In this document: in pieces, positions 46,618 to 59,159 of the stretch
How the letters are laid out: the number at the start of each line of letters is the position of its first letter
Position numbering within the stretch: position 1 is the stretch's first letter
Source: Apium graveolens
Taxonomy: Eukaryota; Streptophyta; Magnoliopsida; Apiales; Apiaceae
Length of the DNA: 64,000 nucleotides
NCBI RefSeq assembly: GCF_009905375.1
Contig: NC_133656.1
Location: forward strand, 240,282,415 to 240,346,414
Reading direction: 5' to 3'
Notes under the pieces: generated by a model
What the model was told of the DNA's origin: nothing
Seen by the model: only the letters and a program-made list of their open reading frames with translations
Databases searched by the model: none
Made by a program: the position numbers and the translations under genes

Positions 46618-47817
46618 TTATGAGCCTGAAAGTGTGTACTTTCTCCCTGTGAACGGCTGAAACTTCTTCACTTCATTCTTGCACCCAACAGCATTCATGT
46701 CCCCTTGATCAAATGCATCAGTTTTGTCGTAATTTCGCGAACAAACAGGACTAACAGCATCTGACTGTGTCATCTTCTTCGAATTACTTGAACCAGTTTT
46801 CGCGACAACAGAAGTAGTATTTGTTGACATGTTTTCATCCAGTTTCCTAGAAACTCCGGTATAAGGCTTAAACTTCGCAAAATCTGCCTCTAGTTCTTTT
46901 AGTTCAGTTGCCTCTTCCTCGGTCTTCACTTGTTCAGGTGGCTCTTCATAATCCAAAGACCTAAACTTCGCAAAGTCTGCCTCTAGTTCTTTTAGTTCAG
47001 TTGCCTCTTCCTCGGCTTTCACTTGTTCAGGTGGCTCTTCATAATCCAAGGCCTTAAACTTCGCAAAGTTTGCCTCTAGTTCTTTTATTTCAGTTGCCTC
47101 TTCCTCGGTCTTCACTTGTTCAGGTGGCTCTTCATATTCCAAGGCCTTAAACTTCGCAAAGTTTGCCTCTAGTTCTTTTAGTTCAGTTGCCTCTTTCTCG
47201 GTCTTCACTTGTTCAGGTGACTCTTCATAATCCAAAGGCTGCATGACATCTAATTCGCAATCAGTATCAAACAGAGAAACAACATTCTCAGGATCAGCTG
47301 CTACAATATCAATGTAGTAGCGTTGATCTTCGTGATTTACTATAATAGTATCTCCAACAGTAACACACACGAAATCTTTGAGAATTTCCTCTAGCATAAC
47401 TTGGGGATCCGAAAGATTTCTAACGAAATCTGTACTGTGAGGCTGAATCTTCATGTACGTAGCTTTTGCGAGATTGCCTGTTTTCTCAACTCTAACAAAC
47501 TGGCCATCTTTTAGAACCAAAGTATGCATCATCCAGTCCGGCATATAAACGCATCCTTCCTCAGCACTAAACTCCAGAACTCCACAATGCGTATTTTTAC
47601 CAGAGTCAAGATTTGTGATCTCGAAAGTCATGGGGCTCCTGATTTTTTTCCGGGGCACGATAGAATGTATCGAAGAAGCAGGCATGATTACCCGGTTTCC
47701 GTTTTCCAGGTGGCTTTTGTTGATGTGGGAGAGGGGAAAAGACTGTAAATCGAAACTGTCCTCGTAATATTGATAAACGCCTGCTGTTAAGCCTGTTGGG
47801 GTGGGTGACTGAGCCAT
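46618..47817 (-). CDS. UFD1-like protein, intronless copy B with internal 31-residue repeats
   Basis: Single frame of 399 codons plus stop from ATG 47817. The UFD1 domain (about residues 25-195) is clear: FPLSHINKSHLENG, RVIMPASSI, HCGVLEFSAEEGCVYMPDWMM, KIQPHSTDF, DTDCELD. Between this domain and the first SHP-type box (FKPYTGVSRKLD) are four near-identical 31-residue units beginning YEEPPEQVK and ending ELEADFAKF; copy A has only one corresponding stretch. The C-terminal box FQPFTGRKYTL is kept. The linker expansion would lengthen an acidic, helix-prone tether between ubiquitin-binding and CDC48-binding parts. The two genes are in tandem, same strand, and probably arose by duplication after an intron-loss or retrocopy event. 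Confidence 0.93.
   Translation of the reverse strand: MAQSPTPTGLTAGVYQYYEDSFDLQSFPLSHINKSHLENGNRVIMPASSIHSIVPRKKIRSPMTFEITNLDSGKNTHCGVLEFSAEEGCVYMPDWMMHTLVLKDGQFVRVEKTGNLAKATYMKIQPHSTDFVRNLSDPQVMLEEILKDFVCVTVGDTIIVNHEDQRYYIDIVAADPENVVSLFDTDCELDVMQPLDYEESPEQVKTEKEATELKELEANFAKFKALEYEEPPEQVKTEEEATEIKELEANFAKFKALDYEEPPEQVKAEEEATELKELEADFAKFRSLDYEEPPEQVKTEEEATELKELEADFAKFKPYTGVSRKLDENMSTNTTSVVAKTGSSNSKKMTQSDAVSPVCSRNYDKTDAFDQGDMNAVGCKNEVKKFQPFTGRKYTLSGS
46868..47239 (-). repeat. 93-bp coding minisatellite, four units, in UFD1-like copy B
   Basis: The phrase TTCGCAAARTYTGCCTCTAG recurs at 46874, 46967, 47060 and 47153, exactly 93 bp apart, so the frame is preserved at 31 codons per unit. Units differ at only a few positions, which points to recent or ongoing slippage/unequal exchange. 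Confidence 0.95.
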
Positions 47818-47974
47818 TGAAAGTTCAGAAAATTATGGTTCTATAATGTGTTGTTTGGCAGATCACAGAATCATTAATTATAGTGGGAATTAGATAATTA
47901 AACTAGGTTTAGATAATGCCAATGTGTTCCTAAAATCCTATTAGGAATCAGACACAAACTAAGCCGGATCTTAT

Positions 47975-48123
47975 TGTTAGAATATAGATCCGTAAAGTGT
48001 TAGAGGAAGGCTCAATCGAACCTGAGTCCTCTGTCAGCCTGAACTCTGATACCATATTGAGTAACCAGCTCATATAAAACTTTACGCTATTAGAGGAAGG
48101 CCAACTGAATCTATATTCTAACA
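47975..48123. mobile_element. Palindromic remnant of a TRIM-like LTR retroelement
   Basis: TGTTAGAATATAGATC at 47975 faces the inverted GATTCAGTTGG-type LTR start ending at 48123. On the minus strand, about 70 nt after TGTTAGAATATAG, the text TGGTATCAGAG (about 48043-48053) is the initiator-Met tRNA primer site of plant LTR elements. A short LTR directly followed by this site fits a TRIM element. The other end is a second LTR start in the opposite orientation, an odd rearrangement. Confidence 0.6.
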
Positions 48124-49296
48124 CTTATAACAAACTAAAATCTCACTTCAAGACATCTACTTGCTTCTCGGATTGTTCACGTAGCACGACTCACTCCCTT
48201 ACACTGAACCTAATGGTGCTGCAAATAACATTTATGATCTCTGAAATTTGATTGGAAATTGTTTGGAAGGGCAAAGTGGATAGATTTTAAGTATAGACAA
48301 GTTATTTTTGACTTCTGATAGACTGATACTATTCTAAGGATCGTTAAAGGTAATAATTATCATGTGAACTGTGTTGCACAATTTCAATCGTGGTTATTTG
48401 AGGAAAGAACATGTAGAACTGTGGAGAAGTTGTCGAGAGTGAATTAGAAGAACTTGCGGATAATACTATAAAAGGTAAAAGAGCAGGAGGAAGGTGAAGA
48501 TAGTGATGATGCAAAAGAATGAGTAGGTTCAGAATGCTGATATGCGGATTGATGGGTGAAGAATGCTGATACTCACAAACTCATACAACCACTAAGATTC
48601 AAACCCTCATCCTCTTGTTACCGAGAGAAGAGTGTATCGAACAGGCTACATTGCTAGGGACTAATTACAAGTTTTCTAGTTCTATTTTTTGCAAAGCAAA
48701 AAAATCTATCAACTCAACAAGAAAAACACAACAGACTAAGGCAAATCCTAGGCAGGCCAGAACGGAGAGGAACAGATTCCAACTCAACGCAAGTAAGCTA
48801 GTAGCTACTGCCAGAACAAAGAACACTACTGACTAGTGTTATGTTGCTTTACATTGCATCGCTTAAACAGCAGTAACCAGATATTATTGCAGATCATAAA
48901 ATATCTTCTAAATATGGTGTGTACAGTTTTCCTAAAAAAAATAACACTGCCACAATGCCAAGTAGCAGAGCAAAATGTATGTATTAGTTCATGAACTTTG
49001 TTATTAAAGCTGTTTAAGTTACCTCTGATATGACAACAAGGAGATTGCAGGCAACGATAGTTAGTGTCAAGTGTCAACTATATGTTCGCCACAATATTAC
49101 ACTGTCCTGCTACCAAAATAAAAGCAGTAATCTTGATTCTAGAAATAGATTTCCTGAGAGTCGGAAGGTAAGGAAGATCAAATTAAACTGACATGAGAAG
49201 CCAGCCGTGGCTGCTGTACATATATATATTAATTTATCCTTCTGAAATATACATTGATTACATTTCTTTGATGGGGATGTTGAGATAAGAAGGGCA
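48124..49296. other. Intergenic; no gene recognised
   Basis: Short open frames (for example near 48615-48836) have no domain. The last part is presumably the 3' untranslated region of the thioredoxin-like gene. Confidence 0.4.
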
Positions 49297-50703
<1,407 letters not shown>

Positions 50704-51088
50704 TTCCTAGCTTCTTTCTTCTTCAAGAACTGACCAAAGTGAGATAGATATTTTATGTGGAAATGAATATTTGTGAATGAATATGATTAGATAATGGAAT
50801 AAAGAATTAATAATAATGTGCATTTTTATATTGTATGAGCTGTTTCTTGGTTTGCTGTATAGAAAGTGAAGAAATAGGGAGGGAAGCTTATCCAGAAGCT
50901 GAGTTGGAAATTTGACAAAATAAACCTCAAAATGTCCGTATATATTTATATTGTCACTGAAGCATTTTTAATTCCAGGCTCCTGCCATGAAGGCATAGAT
51001 TTTAGTTCGGTTCGTAAAATATTTGAGAAATTTAAAATTAAGATATTCGAATATTATTTCATGTAGATCATAATTTTTAGATTATTAA
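50704..51088. other. Promoter side of the thioredoxin-like gene
   Basis: A leader CT-rich stretch (minus strand) follows the ATG upstream. No other gene or element is recognised up to the MITE at 51089. Confidence 0.4.
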
Positions 51089-51464
51089 AGCCCCGTTTGG
51101 TATTGTTGCTGGAGACAACAGCACCTTTTTGCTGAAAAGCTTTTATACAGATGTTCGGTAAATTCTAAAAACTGCTGTTTGGAAAAGTGTTTTTGGTCAT
51201 TAGCAAAAACTTGTCCCCCGTATTTTTGGAAAAAAACCGTTTTCAGCTTTTCCAGAAAGTTGCTATCAGTTTCACCATCGAACCTTCTCAAAAATATTAT
51301 TTTTATATATTATATCTCAAAATATGCATAAATTAAAAAAAAATATCAAACAGTCATCTAATTTTTCCGACAGCATTTTTTTACACGTTTTCCATCAGCA
51401 CTTTTTCTATCAGCACTTTTTCTAACAGCACAACAATTTTCAACAGCACTTCCAAACGGAGCCT
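51089..51464. mobile_element. MITE with GGCTCCGTTTGG-type ends (Harbinger- or hAT-like)
   Basis: AGCCCCGTTTGGTATTGTTG at the left and CAGCACTTCCAAACGGAGCC at the right are inverted copies. TAA lies on both sides of the approximate boundaries, which would suit a Harbinger/Tourist 3-bp duplication, but exact ends are one base ambiguous. The interior repeats AGCACTTTTTCTAAC-like units. Confidence 0.65.
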
Positions 51465-51710
51465 AAATTCATGAAATTAATCGAGACTTTGTTATATTTT
51501 ATTTGTATCAATAATACTTAAATTTTATATAAATATATTTACATGTAATTTATATATTTAATTGAGTCGAATTAGAGATACACTGCTCGTGTTGGAGCTT
51601 CCATCGATATCCGGGGGAGTCGGTCCTATCTAATTTTCTTGCAACAAGTTGAATTTCGAACTAAAATTGTCAGACGAACTTGAATTTGAGCTCAAATTTT
51701 TTAGTCGGCT

Positions 51711-51758
51711 CGGGCCGGGCCGGGCCGGGCCGGGCCGGGCCGGGCCGGGCCGGGCCGG
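51711..51758. repeat. (CCGGG)n microsatellite
   Basis: About nine units of CGGGC in a row, an isolated GC-rich tract in AT-rich DNA. Translations give Ala/Gly/Pro/Arg strings on both strands that are artefacts. The flanks (TCGGCTCG, GGCCGGCTC) suggest it expanded inside the terminal part of a transposon with GAGCC repeats. Confidence 0.9.
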
Positions 51759-52013
51759 CTCTAACATTAGACAGCCCAGTAGAAGTACAGTCAAAAATCC
51801 ATATAGAGTCAGAAAAGACAAGTGGGCTAACGGTTCTATGAGGTCCAGTGGTCCACTGGATCATCCTGTACATACCCAAGATTCAAACGGCTAGCTACCT
51901 TACATAACAATCAACAATTTTTTGTCCAACAGATCTTTGAGCAAAAGAAGCATGAACTACAGTCACACAAAAATTTGTGGGTCTCCATATTTTGAAATAA
52001 TCTGTTTTCTTAA

Positions 52014-52226
52014 TAGTAAATAACCCGCAGTTGCTACCCTTCAGGTTCGGTAAACCCTACGGGCTCACGTAATAGCCTCCAAAGTACATGAACAAGGTAA
52101 ACAGCATTTACGCGACAAACTCTGACTCAAGAAATATAATCATAAATTCTCCTTCCGTGGGATTCGAATCTGTGATCAAGAGGATAGTTATCCCCTCTTT
52201 AACTAACTGAGTCAACCTTTGCGGGT
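52014..52226 (-). mobile_element. tRNA-derived SINE
   Basis: On the minus strand an A-box-like GACTCAGTTAGTTAAAG and a B-box GATTCGAATCCCAC, about 35 nt apart, are followed by a tRNA-unrelated body with GTGAGCCCGTAGGGTTTACC and GGGTAGCAACTGCGGGTT. TCTGTTTTCTT on the left and TCTGTTTTTTTCTT on the right look like a target duplication that differs in the T run. Layout and body resemble the Au-SINE group of plants. It is too divergent in the cloverleaf to be a tRNA gene. Confidence 0.78.
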
Positions 52227-52419
52227 CTGTTTTTTTCTTTTTTGCCCTTCTGAATTTTCAACATTTAGTGAAATTTACAGGTTCCATGTCGGTGGAAGAA
52301 GCTTGTTGGCAAACTGCATAGTTGGAAAAATTAAATGGAAATAATTAAAGCACCCCCACCCAACCCCCACCATATTCAAATGTATCAGACATCACCATGT
52401 TAATATTGTTTATAACCCC

Positions 52420-52790
52420 ATTTCTAATGCGCATGCATGGCCTATTTTATTACTGTCCTCTTCAACAACTTCAACCTAGATTTTCCGTCCGAATGAAAGT
52501 AGAGAGACCGTTTCCGTGAACGATTATCGGATAAATAGTCGAAATCATAATCAATAAGACATCAACTCTAATGCGCATGTATGGCCTATTACTGTCCTCT
52601 TCATCAACTTCATCCTAGATTTTCCGTTCTAATGAAAGTAGAGAGACCGTTTCCGTGAAACGATTATCGGATAAATAGTCGAAATCATAATCAAGAAGAC
52701 ATTGACTCTAATGCGCATGTATGGCCTATTACTGTCCTCTTCAGCAACTTCACCCTAAATTTTTCGGTCGGAAGAAATTGGAGAGACTGT
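52420..52790. repeat. Tandem repeat, about 142 bp, nearly three units
   Basis: CTAATGCGCATGYATGGCC recurs at 52424, 52568 and 52708, with conserved text between (GTAGAGAGACCGTTTCCGTG, ATCGGATAAATAGTCG). Periods are 144 and 140 bp. Confidence 0.9.
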
Positions 52791-52829
52791 TTTCGTAAAA
52801 TAAGTATTTGAACTCATACTCATGAAAAT

Positions 52830-53048
52830 GAAGACATCAACTCAAATATGTAGGATAACATTAACATAATTTATAATTAAGATTAAAAGTATTCGAACTC
52901 ATAATCATGAAGGCATCAACTCAAATATGTAGAATAACATTAACATAATTTATAATTGAGATTAAAAGTATTCGAACTCATAATCACGAAGGCATCAACT
53001 CAAATATGTACGATAACATTAACATAATTTATAATTGAGATTAAAAGT
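52830..53048. repeat. Tandem repeat, 79 bp, nearly three units
   Basis: CATCAACTCAAATATGTA recurs at 52835, 52914 and 52993 with ACATTAACATAATTTATAAT between. It directly follows the 142-bp repeat. Confidence 0.9.
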
Positions 53049-53059
53049 AGTGTGTTGTA

Positions 53060-53318
53060 CTCCCTCCGTCCCAAAATGATCTTCTCGTTTTGACTTTTCG
53101 TACCGTTCATGGTAATCGATTGACTACTAATTTACGTCTAATCTATAAGATCAAACATAGTCATGAGTGATTTTGTTGAATTCGTATTTATAAGTACCTT
53201 AATTCAATGAAGTTTTTATATTTAATACTAACACGAAATTAAAGATATTAATAATTAAAATTGTACATTGGCAAACGTGTGTAATAGAAATAAAAAATAT
53301 TTTTAAGGACGGAGGGAG
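53060..53318. mobile_element. Stowaway MITE
   Basis: Ends CTCCCTCCGTCCCA and GGACGGAGGGAG are inverted and flanked by TA (53058-53059 and 53319-53320). At 259 bp it is a typical Stowaway element. It lies about 520 bp upstream of the TBL gene. Confidence 0.92.
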
Positions 53319-53839
53319 TAATAATAAACGGAAAATAATATAGAGTGAAGTTCACAAATTTGTCATGTAAAAGTGACAAAGTATGTGCTGGTAGTAGCTG
53401 GTTAAGCTGTGTTGCCACACAATTTGCCATCATACACGTGGATGCTTCTAATATTCCTTCCAAATTATACTAATTTCTTAATATTATTAAATTCAAAAGA
53501 ATGGCTTGGTTGCTGCTGGCTGCCAGTACAGTTACTCAGTACATACAATTAATTTTGACCACCTTTTACAAAAAAAAATTGTTTTATTATAATAAATGAA
53601 AATATATCCGTTTTAAAATTCGGTTGATTCGGACGAGCACTCGAAAATCAGAAACATGAGGTGTAATTTTTAATAAAACAATCCGTTAATAAAACTAAAC
53701 ATCTCCATGCTCTATCTTCAATTTATACTAATGTAAATACATTAAACCACTATACATTTTTCTCTCTTTTGTAACAAAGGCCTTGAAGAGTTATTAACAG
53801 TGGAGCCTGGAGAGATCTGCAGAAGCTAGCCATTTTCAA

Positions 53840-56309
53840 ATGGGAGATGCAGCAAAGCAATATTCACCTAGAACAGAGCTCAAATCTTTGTTATCTCTTC
53901 CAAGAACAAAAAAGTCTGTGTTTTTAACTTATGTTTTCATTTTTTCTTTCATTCTTTTCACTCTTTTCTTGGCCTTTAATCCTAGCCCTGCAAATTCTTA
54001 CTCTTCTTCTACAATTTGGTTCAAGAACATCTTTAATGGTTTCACAACTTCTTATCATAATGTAAGTACTTTTTCTTCACAAATACATGTTCATAATTCT
54101 ACTAAATTGATAAACTCCACTAGTCTTCAACAAGAACCATTGATTGTGAAAACCAAGAATCTGAACAGTGAGTTTGATGGTAAAGTTGGAAACTTTACTC
54201 AAAATTCTACTGTGATTGAGCCTTTAGAAGTTAAAAATGAGACTCAAACTGAAGAGTTGGTTCATAAAGTTGGAATCTTTAAGCCAAATATAAGCACAAT
54301 TGAGGCTCCACAGTCTCAGGAAGATGTGAAAAACCAGACCCAAAACAAAGACTTGGTTGATAGAGGTGTGATCTTGAGGCCAAACCTAAAGGAGCTAAGT
54401 AAAAATGTGAGTTTAGGACAGGAACTTACTGGGAATGGAGATAAAAGAATTGCAGAAAAAGGGGTGGTCACCAATTTAACTTCTTCTTTTTCTAAGAAAG
54501 AAACAAAGGAGCCTTTTTTCGAGAAATCGAAAACTAATAAGATGATGGAGGAGCTGATGAATTGTGATCTTTTTGATGGAGAGTGGGTGAGAGATGAGTC
54601 ATATCCATTGTATAAACCTGGTTCTTGTTCACTAATTGATGAGCAATTCAATTGTTTTCGAAATGGTAGGCCTGATCAAGAATTTCAGCAGTACAAATGG
54701 AAGCCAAAGGGTTGCACTTTACCAAGGTTTGTGATCGAAACAATGTGAATTAATCATGGTTTTTTAGCTTCAAATTACAATCTGTTGTGTTTCTGTTTTA
54801 ACATATCTGTATTGGATTGTACTCAATTTTGTACATAATGTTCTTGAAATCAAACTTTATAGAGAATGCTGTAACTAAATCAAATATTTGTCAGGGAGAC
54901 TATGTTAAAGTTGAAGATTTTGATTAGTTTCAATGGAAAAACATGTAACCATACCTGTTTTTGTTTGATGAAGATAAATTTCATCCTAATGAATTATCAT
55001 GTGTTAGTAGGTTAGATGGAAAACATATGTTGGAATTGTTGAGAGGAAAACGGTTGGTTTTTGTCGGCGATTCACTTAACAGAAACATGTGGGAATCTTT
55101 GATATGTATCTTGAAAAACTTTGTCAAAGATCAAAGCAAAGTTTATGAAGCATCTGGCAAGCGCCAATTCCGTTCTGATCCTTATTTTTCCTTTATATTC
55201 AAGGTCAGTTCTTTGGTAGATTGACCTTTTTCTTGATAATTGCATTCAATGCTATTGATAAGTCAAGCTCTTGACTGAGCTTTACTGAAGTTTCCTAATC
55301 TTTCTTCTATGGTTTTACCAGGATTATGACTTCACTGTAGAATTCTTTGTATCTCCATTCTTAGTTCAAGAATGGCAACTGCGAGAAAAAGATGGATCAA
55401 CGCATGAAACCCTTCGGATTGACAGAATGTGGATACCGGCTGTCAAATATAAAAGTGCAGACATTCTAATCTTTAACACAGGACACTGGTGGACGCATCC
55501 AAAAACATCCCAAGGGTATACCTAAACCTACTCTCATTATCTCAACCACTGCGTATAATAAGTTTAAATTTTGAGCTTGATTTGAGAAATTTCAAATAAG
55601 GATGTTTATGTCGCAGGAAAGACTATTACCAAGAAGGAACACGTGTTCATCGTGAACTAAATGTTATGGAGGCGTTTCAAAAAGCCTTAACCACATGGTC
55701 GAGATGGGTGGATGCTAATGTAAATCCGGGTAAAACTTTGGTTTTCTTCAGAGGCTACTCCGCCTCTCATTTCAGGTAAGGGCATTTAAATTTATATAAT
55801 GTCGATAATCATTAGAAACAAGCATTCCTGCAAACTCTCTGTTTTAAATGTGTTTAACATTAATTTCATGACCTAATACTCCATGTGCAATGTAATGCCA
55901 TTGTTTTTTACACTTTAATAACTAAGATCCATTGTCTCGTTGCTGCAGCGGGGGGCAATGGAATTCAGGAGGACAGTGTGATAACGAATCAGAGCCGATA
56001 AAGAACGACCAATATCTCACGCAGTACCCACCAATGATGAAAGTTCTTGAGCAAGTACTGCAAAAAATGGAAACTCCAGTTTCGTACTTGAACATTACAA
56101 GATTGACAGATTATAGAAAAGATGGTCATCCATCAATGTACAGGAAGCAACATATATCGTCGAAGGAGAAACAATTAACCTCGCGAATCCAGGACTGCAG
56201 CCACTGGTGCCTCCCGGGCGTACCAGATATATGGAATGAGCTGCTATATGCAGAATTGTTAGTGAAACAATACCAGAAGCAACAACAAAAAAACACCATA
56301 GGTAAATAA
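53840..56309 (+). CDS. Trichome birefringence-like protein (TBR/TBL1/TBL2 group)
   Basis: Golgi type II membrane protein of the DUF231/PC-esterase family, polysaccharide O-acetyltransferases or related wall-modifying enzymes. Exons: 53840-54726, 55011-55203, 55322-55515, 55617-55775, 55949-56309; all GT-AG and in phase, 597 residues, near the TBR length. One membrane segment lies at about residues 28-48. A long Asn/Ser/Thr-rich stem with many N-glycosylation sites follows to about 235. The TBL domain starts [20 protein letters not shown] and contains GDS (315-317, [14 protein letters not shown]), and the second catalytic motif DCSHWCLPG (560-568, the DxxH motif). A conserved QWNSGGQC block lies in exon 5. 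The exon 2 acceptor at 55009-55010 joins R296 to LDGKHML as in the family; the open frame upstream of it is intron. Confidence 0.94.
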
Positions 56310-57566
56310 ATTACAGGTTTAACAATTTTGTTGAGTTCAGTGCAATATAATTATACTATATTTTTTTCTTCCTTCTCTGGAGAATATAGAATCAGAAAAG
56401 TGAGAGCATATGAACTGTCCCCTACATCAGTGGAAGTTGTTTTTTGTTTGCAGAGTAGTGTAAATGAATCCTCAATCATGTACTATATTAAGTGATGAAA
56501 TTATTGTGCTCATATGATAACTGCAGCATGCTACATTTGTCTGATCATTGTGCTCCTTCCTGTGAGTTCTGACCTGTATCTTGTACTAGAAATACATCTA
56601 ACCTAGGCATTTTCTTTAAAAAAATCACCAGTGGATGTTAGCCAGAGATGCCATTGTATAAAGTATATAAACTATAAAGTTGCGAGTTACCGGTTAATGA
56701 ATCATTTGATCCCGACCTGGCTAATGAAAATGAAAATGAGATTTCGATGTCATATTTATTCTTTGATTTATACATACGTGACTCATCGTTTGAATCATAC
56801 AATTCCAACCCGGTTAATGAAAAAATTGAGATTTCAATATCATTCTCGTTGATCGGGTTGAAATTTCAATGATCCAGACCACACCAAATCTGGTAAACTT
56901 TATATGGCATTGGAGTGACCTACAATCATGGATGACTTGGTGACACTCATTAGTGTAATGTTGCATATATGTTGCAACATTGTAATGGTAACACATGAAA
57001 TCTTGGAGTAAGTTGGAAGCAATCAGAACTTCTATAATTTGACCATCTTCCTTTTGCACTTTTTCTTTATTTAAACTATGTTTTGAATAAACAAGCATTC
57101 TCCAAGTTTGGGTCTTTTTAGGTGTGATAGGCCCGAATGTTATGGATCATAATAATTTCTTAATAAACTAACACTTTTTATTGTGGAGAACAGCATGCCG
57201 AAAGTTGTATTACATTAGTATTCATGATGTTTTCCCAGTTCATCTTTAGTGATTTTTCTGATCTTTTAAATAAATATTTATTATATCTTTTAATATTTAT
57301 ACACTATTATTTTAAAACATATTTTTCCCAAAAAATCACATTTTGAAATTGGTAAAATACATATATTCTATCATTTTGGAATTTGTCTTGATTTTGAGAA
57401 AAATAAAACACTAACATGTACTTGATAACTTTTCTAACAATATATATACGGAGTTAAATTTTATGGAAACCGCATTTTTGTTAAAAATCTTGGAGACCAA
57501 TTATGTTCGGCAAGTAAAATCTTGCATAATATATCGTAAAACATATAGTTTCGCAGATCATGTTCG
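56310..57566. other. TBL 3' region and intergenic DNA
   Basis: No further gene is recognised. Near 56670-56850 the phrase around GGTTAATGAAT-ATT(T/G)GA recurs twice about 115 bp apart. The right part is AT-rich and runs into the 709-bp duplication. Confidence 0.4.
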
Positions 57567-58960
57567 GCAAAGATCATTATTTCATTCAATATCATTTATG
57601 TATCGCATGTAAAATATTACAAAATATTTTACTCCACAGAACATGTTTAGTTTTATAACATTTCTTCACCTTGCTAAACATACACATTATACTTATTAAA
57701 TTTAAAGGATATTTAACAATTTCAATGAATTATATATATTCGTAAAACATACTTTAAAAAAAATATATATACTATTTTAATTGTACAACATATGCGGTTT
57801 CCGATAAACAGCGATTTACAAATTAAAAAACACCATTAGCGGTCTGGATCTTTGCGAAAAATATGCAGTAAATGGGATTACATGCGGCTGTTTAGGGGTG
57901 AGCGCGGTACGGGCGGTGCGGTTTTTTTCTCAAACCGCAAATCAAACCGCGCATGCGGTTTGATAAAATTTTCAAACCGCACCCGCACCGCGTACCCTCA
58001 AAAACCGCATAAACCACACCACGAAAATGCGGTGCAGTTCATTGCGGTTTACACTTTACAAATTTGAAAATTTTAAATAAAATACAAAACTTAAATTTAA
58101 ATAAAATACAAAACTTAAATTTAATCAAATTTCCAACTAATGTAACACAAAATCGCCAATATTTTTCAATAATACAAATTAGAAATTACACATGGGAAAG
58201 TTTAACTTTTTTAGAAATTCAGTTACAAAACAAAAATAACTTATGTTATTTTACTCCACATTGTACCGCATGTTAGCAAAGATCATTATTTCATTCAATA
58301 TCATATATGTACCGCATGTAAAACATTACAAAATATTTTACTCCACAGAACATGTTTAGTTTTATAACATTTCTTCACTTTGCTAAACATGCACATTATA
58401 CTTATTAAATTTAAAGGATATTTAACAATTTCAATGAATTATATATATATTCGTAAAACATATTTTACAAAAAAAAATATACTATTTTAATTGCAGAACA
58501 TATGCGGTTTCCGATAAACAGCGATTTACAAATTAAAAAACACCATTAGCGGTCTGGATCTTTGCGAAAAATATGCAGTAAATGGGATTACATGCGGCTG
58601 TTTAGGGGTGAGCGTGGTACGGGCGGTGCGTTTTTTTTCTCAAACCGCAAATCAAACCGCGCATGCGGTTTAATAAAATTTCCAAACCGCACCCGCACCG
58701 CGTACCCTCAAAAACCGCATAAACCACACCACGAAAATGCGGTGCGGTGCGGTTCATTGCGGTTTACACTTTACAAGTTTGAAAATTTTAAATAAAATAC
58801 AAAACTTAAATTTAATCAAATTTCCAACTAATATAACACAAAATTGCCAATATTTTTCAATAATACAAATTAGAAATTACACACGGGAAAGTTTAACTTT
58901 TTTAGAAATTCAGTTACAAAACAAAAATAACTTATAAATACTTAAATTCTATTAAATGAG
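57567..58960. repeat. 709-bp direct tandem duplication
   Basis: Starting at GCAAAGATCATTATTTCATT (57567) the sequence repeats from 58276 with an offset of 709 bp and high identity: for example TTAGCGGTCTGGATCTTTGC and TACATGCGGCTGTTTAGGGG in both. The copies differ by small indels. The duplicated unit includes a transposon left end with GCGGT repeats. Confidence 0.92.
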
Positions 58961-59159
58961 TTCATTATTTATAACATATTAAATATTGCGGTTCGATGCG
59001 GTTTGAACCGCATTTCAGAAATTTAAAATCACAATTCACACCACACCGCGCGGTTTATTAAAAATTCAAATTACAACCGCACCACGAAAATTAAAATCCG
59101 CGTATTGCGGTGCGGATTGGTACGGTGCGGACGGTTTGTGCGTTTTCTGCTCACCCCTA
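58605..59159. mobile_element. hAT-like element with AAACCGCA subterminal repeats
   Basis: TAGGGGTGAGC (from about 58603) and GCTCACCCCTA (59159) are inverted ends. Between them AAACCGCA and TGCGGTTT recur many times. Flanks CGGCTGTT and CTGCTGGT agree at six of eight positions. The first tandem unit holds the left end of the same element (about 57893) but no right end. Confidence 0.72.

Noticed and set aside
51630..51894. Three open frames with Ala-Arg-Pro-Gly repeats
   Set aside because: They arise from the CCGGG repeat; no start context, domain or codon bias supports a gene.
52140..52215. Possible tRNA gene because of GATTCGAATC and a box-A-like motif
   Set aside because: The stems do not pair as a cloverleaf and the downstream body is SINE-like.
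54961..55010. Upstream extension of TBL exon 2 in the same open frame
   Set aside because: No splice acceptor precedes it, and the acceptor at 55009-55010 restores the family sequence and phase.
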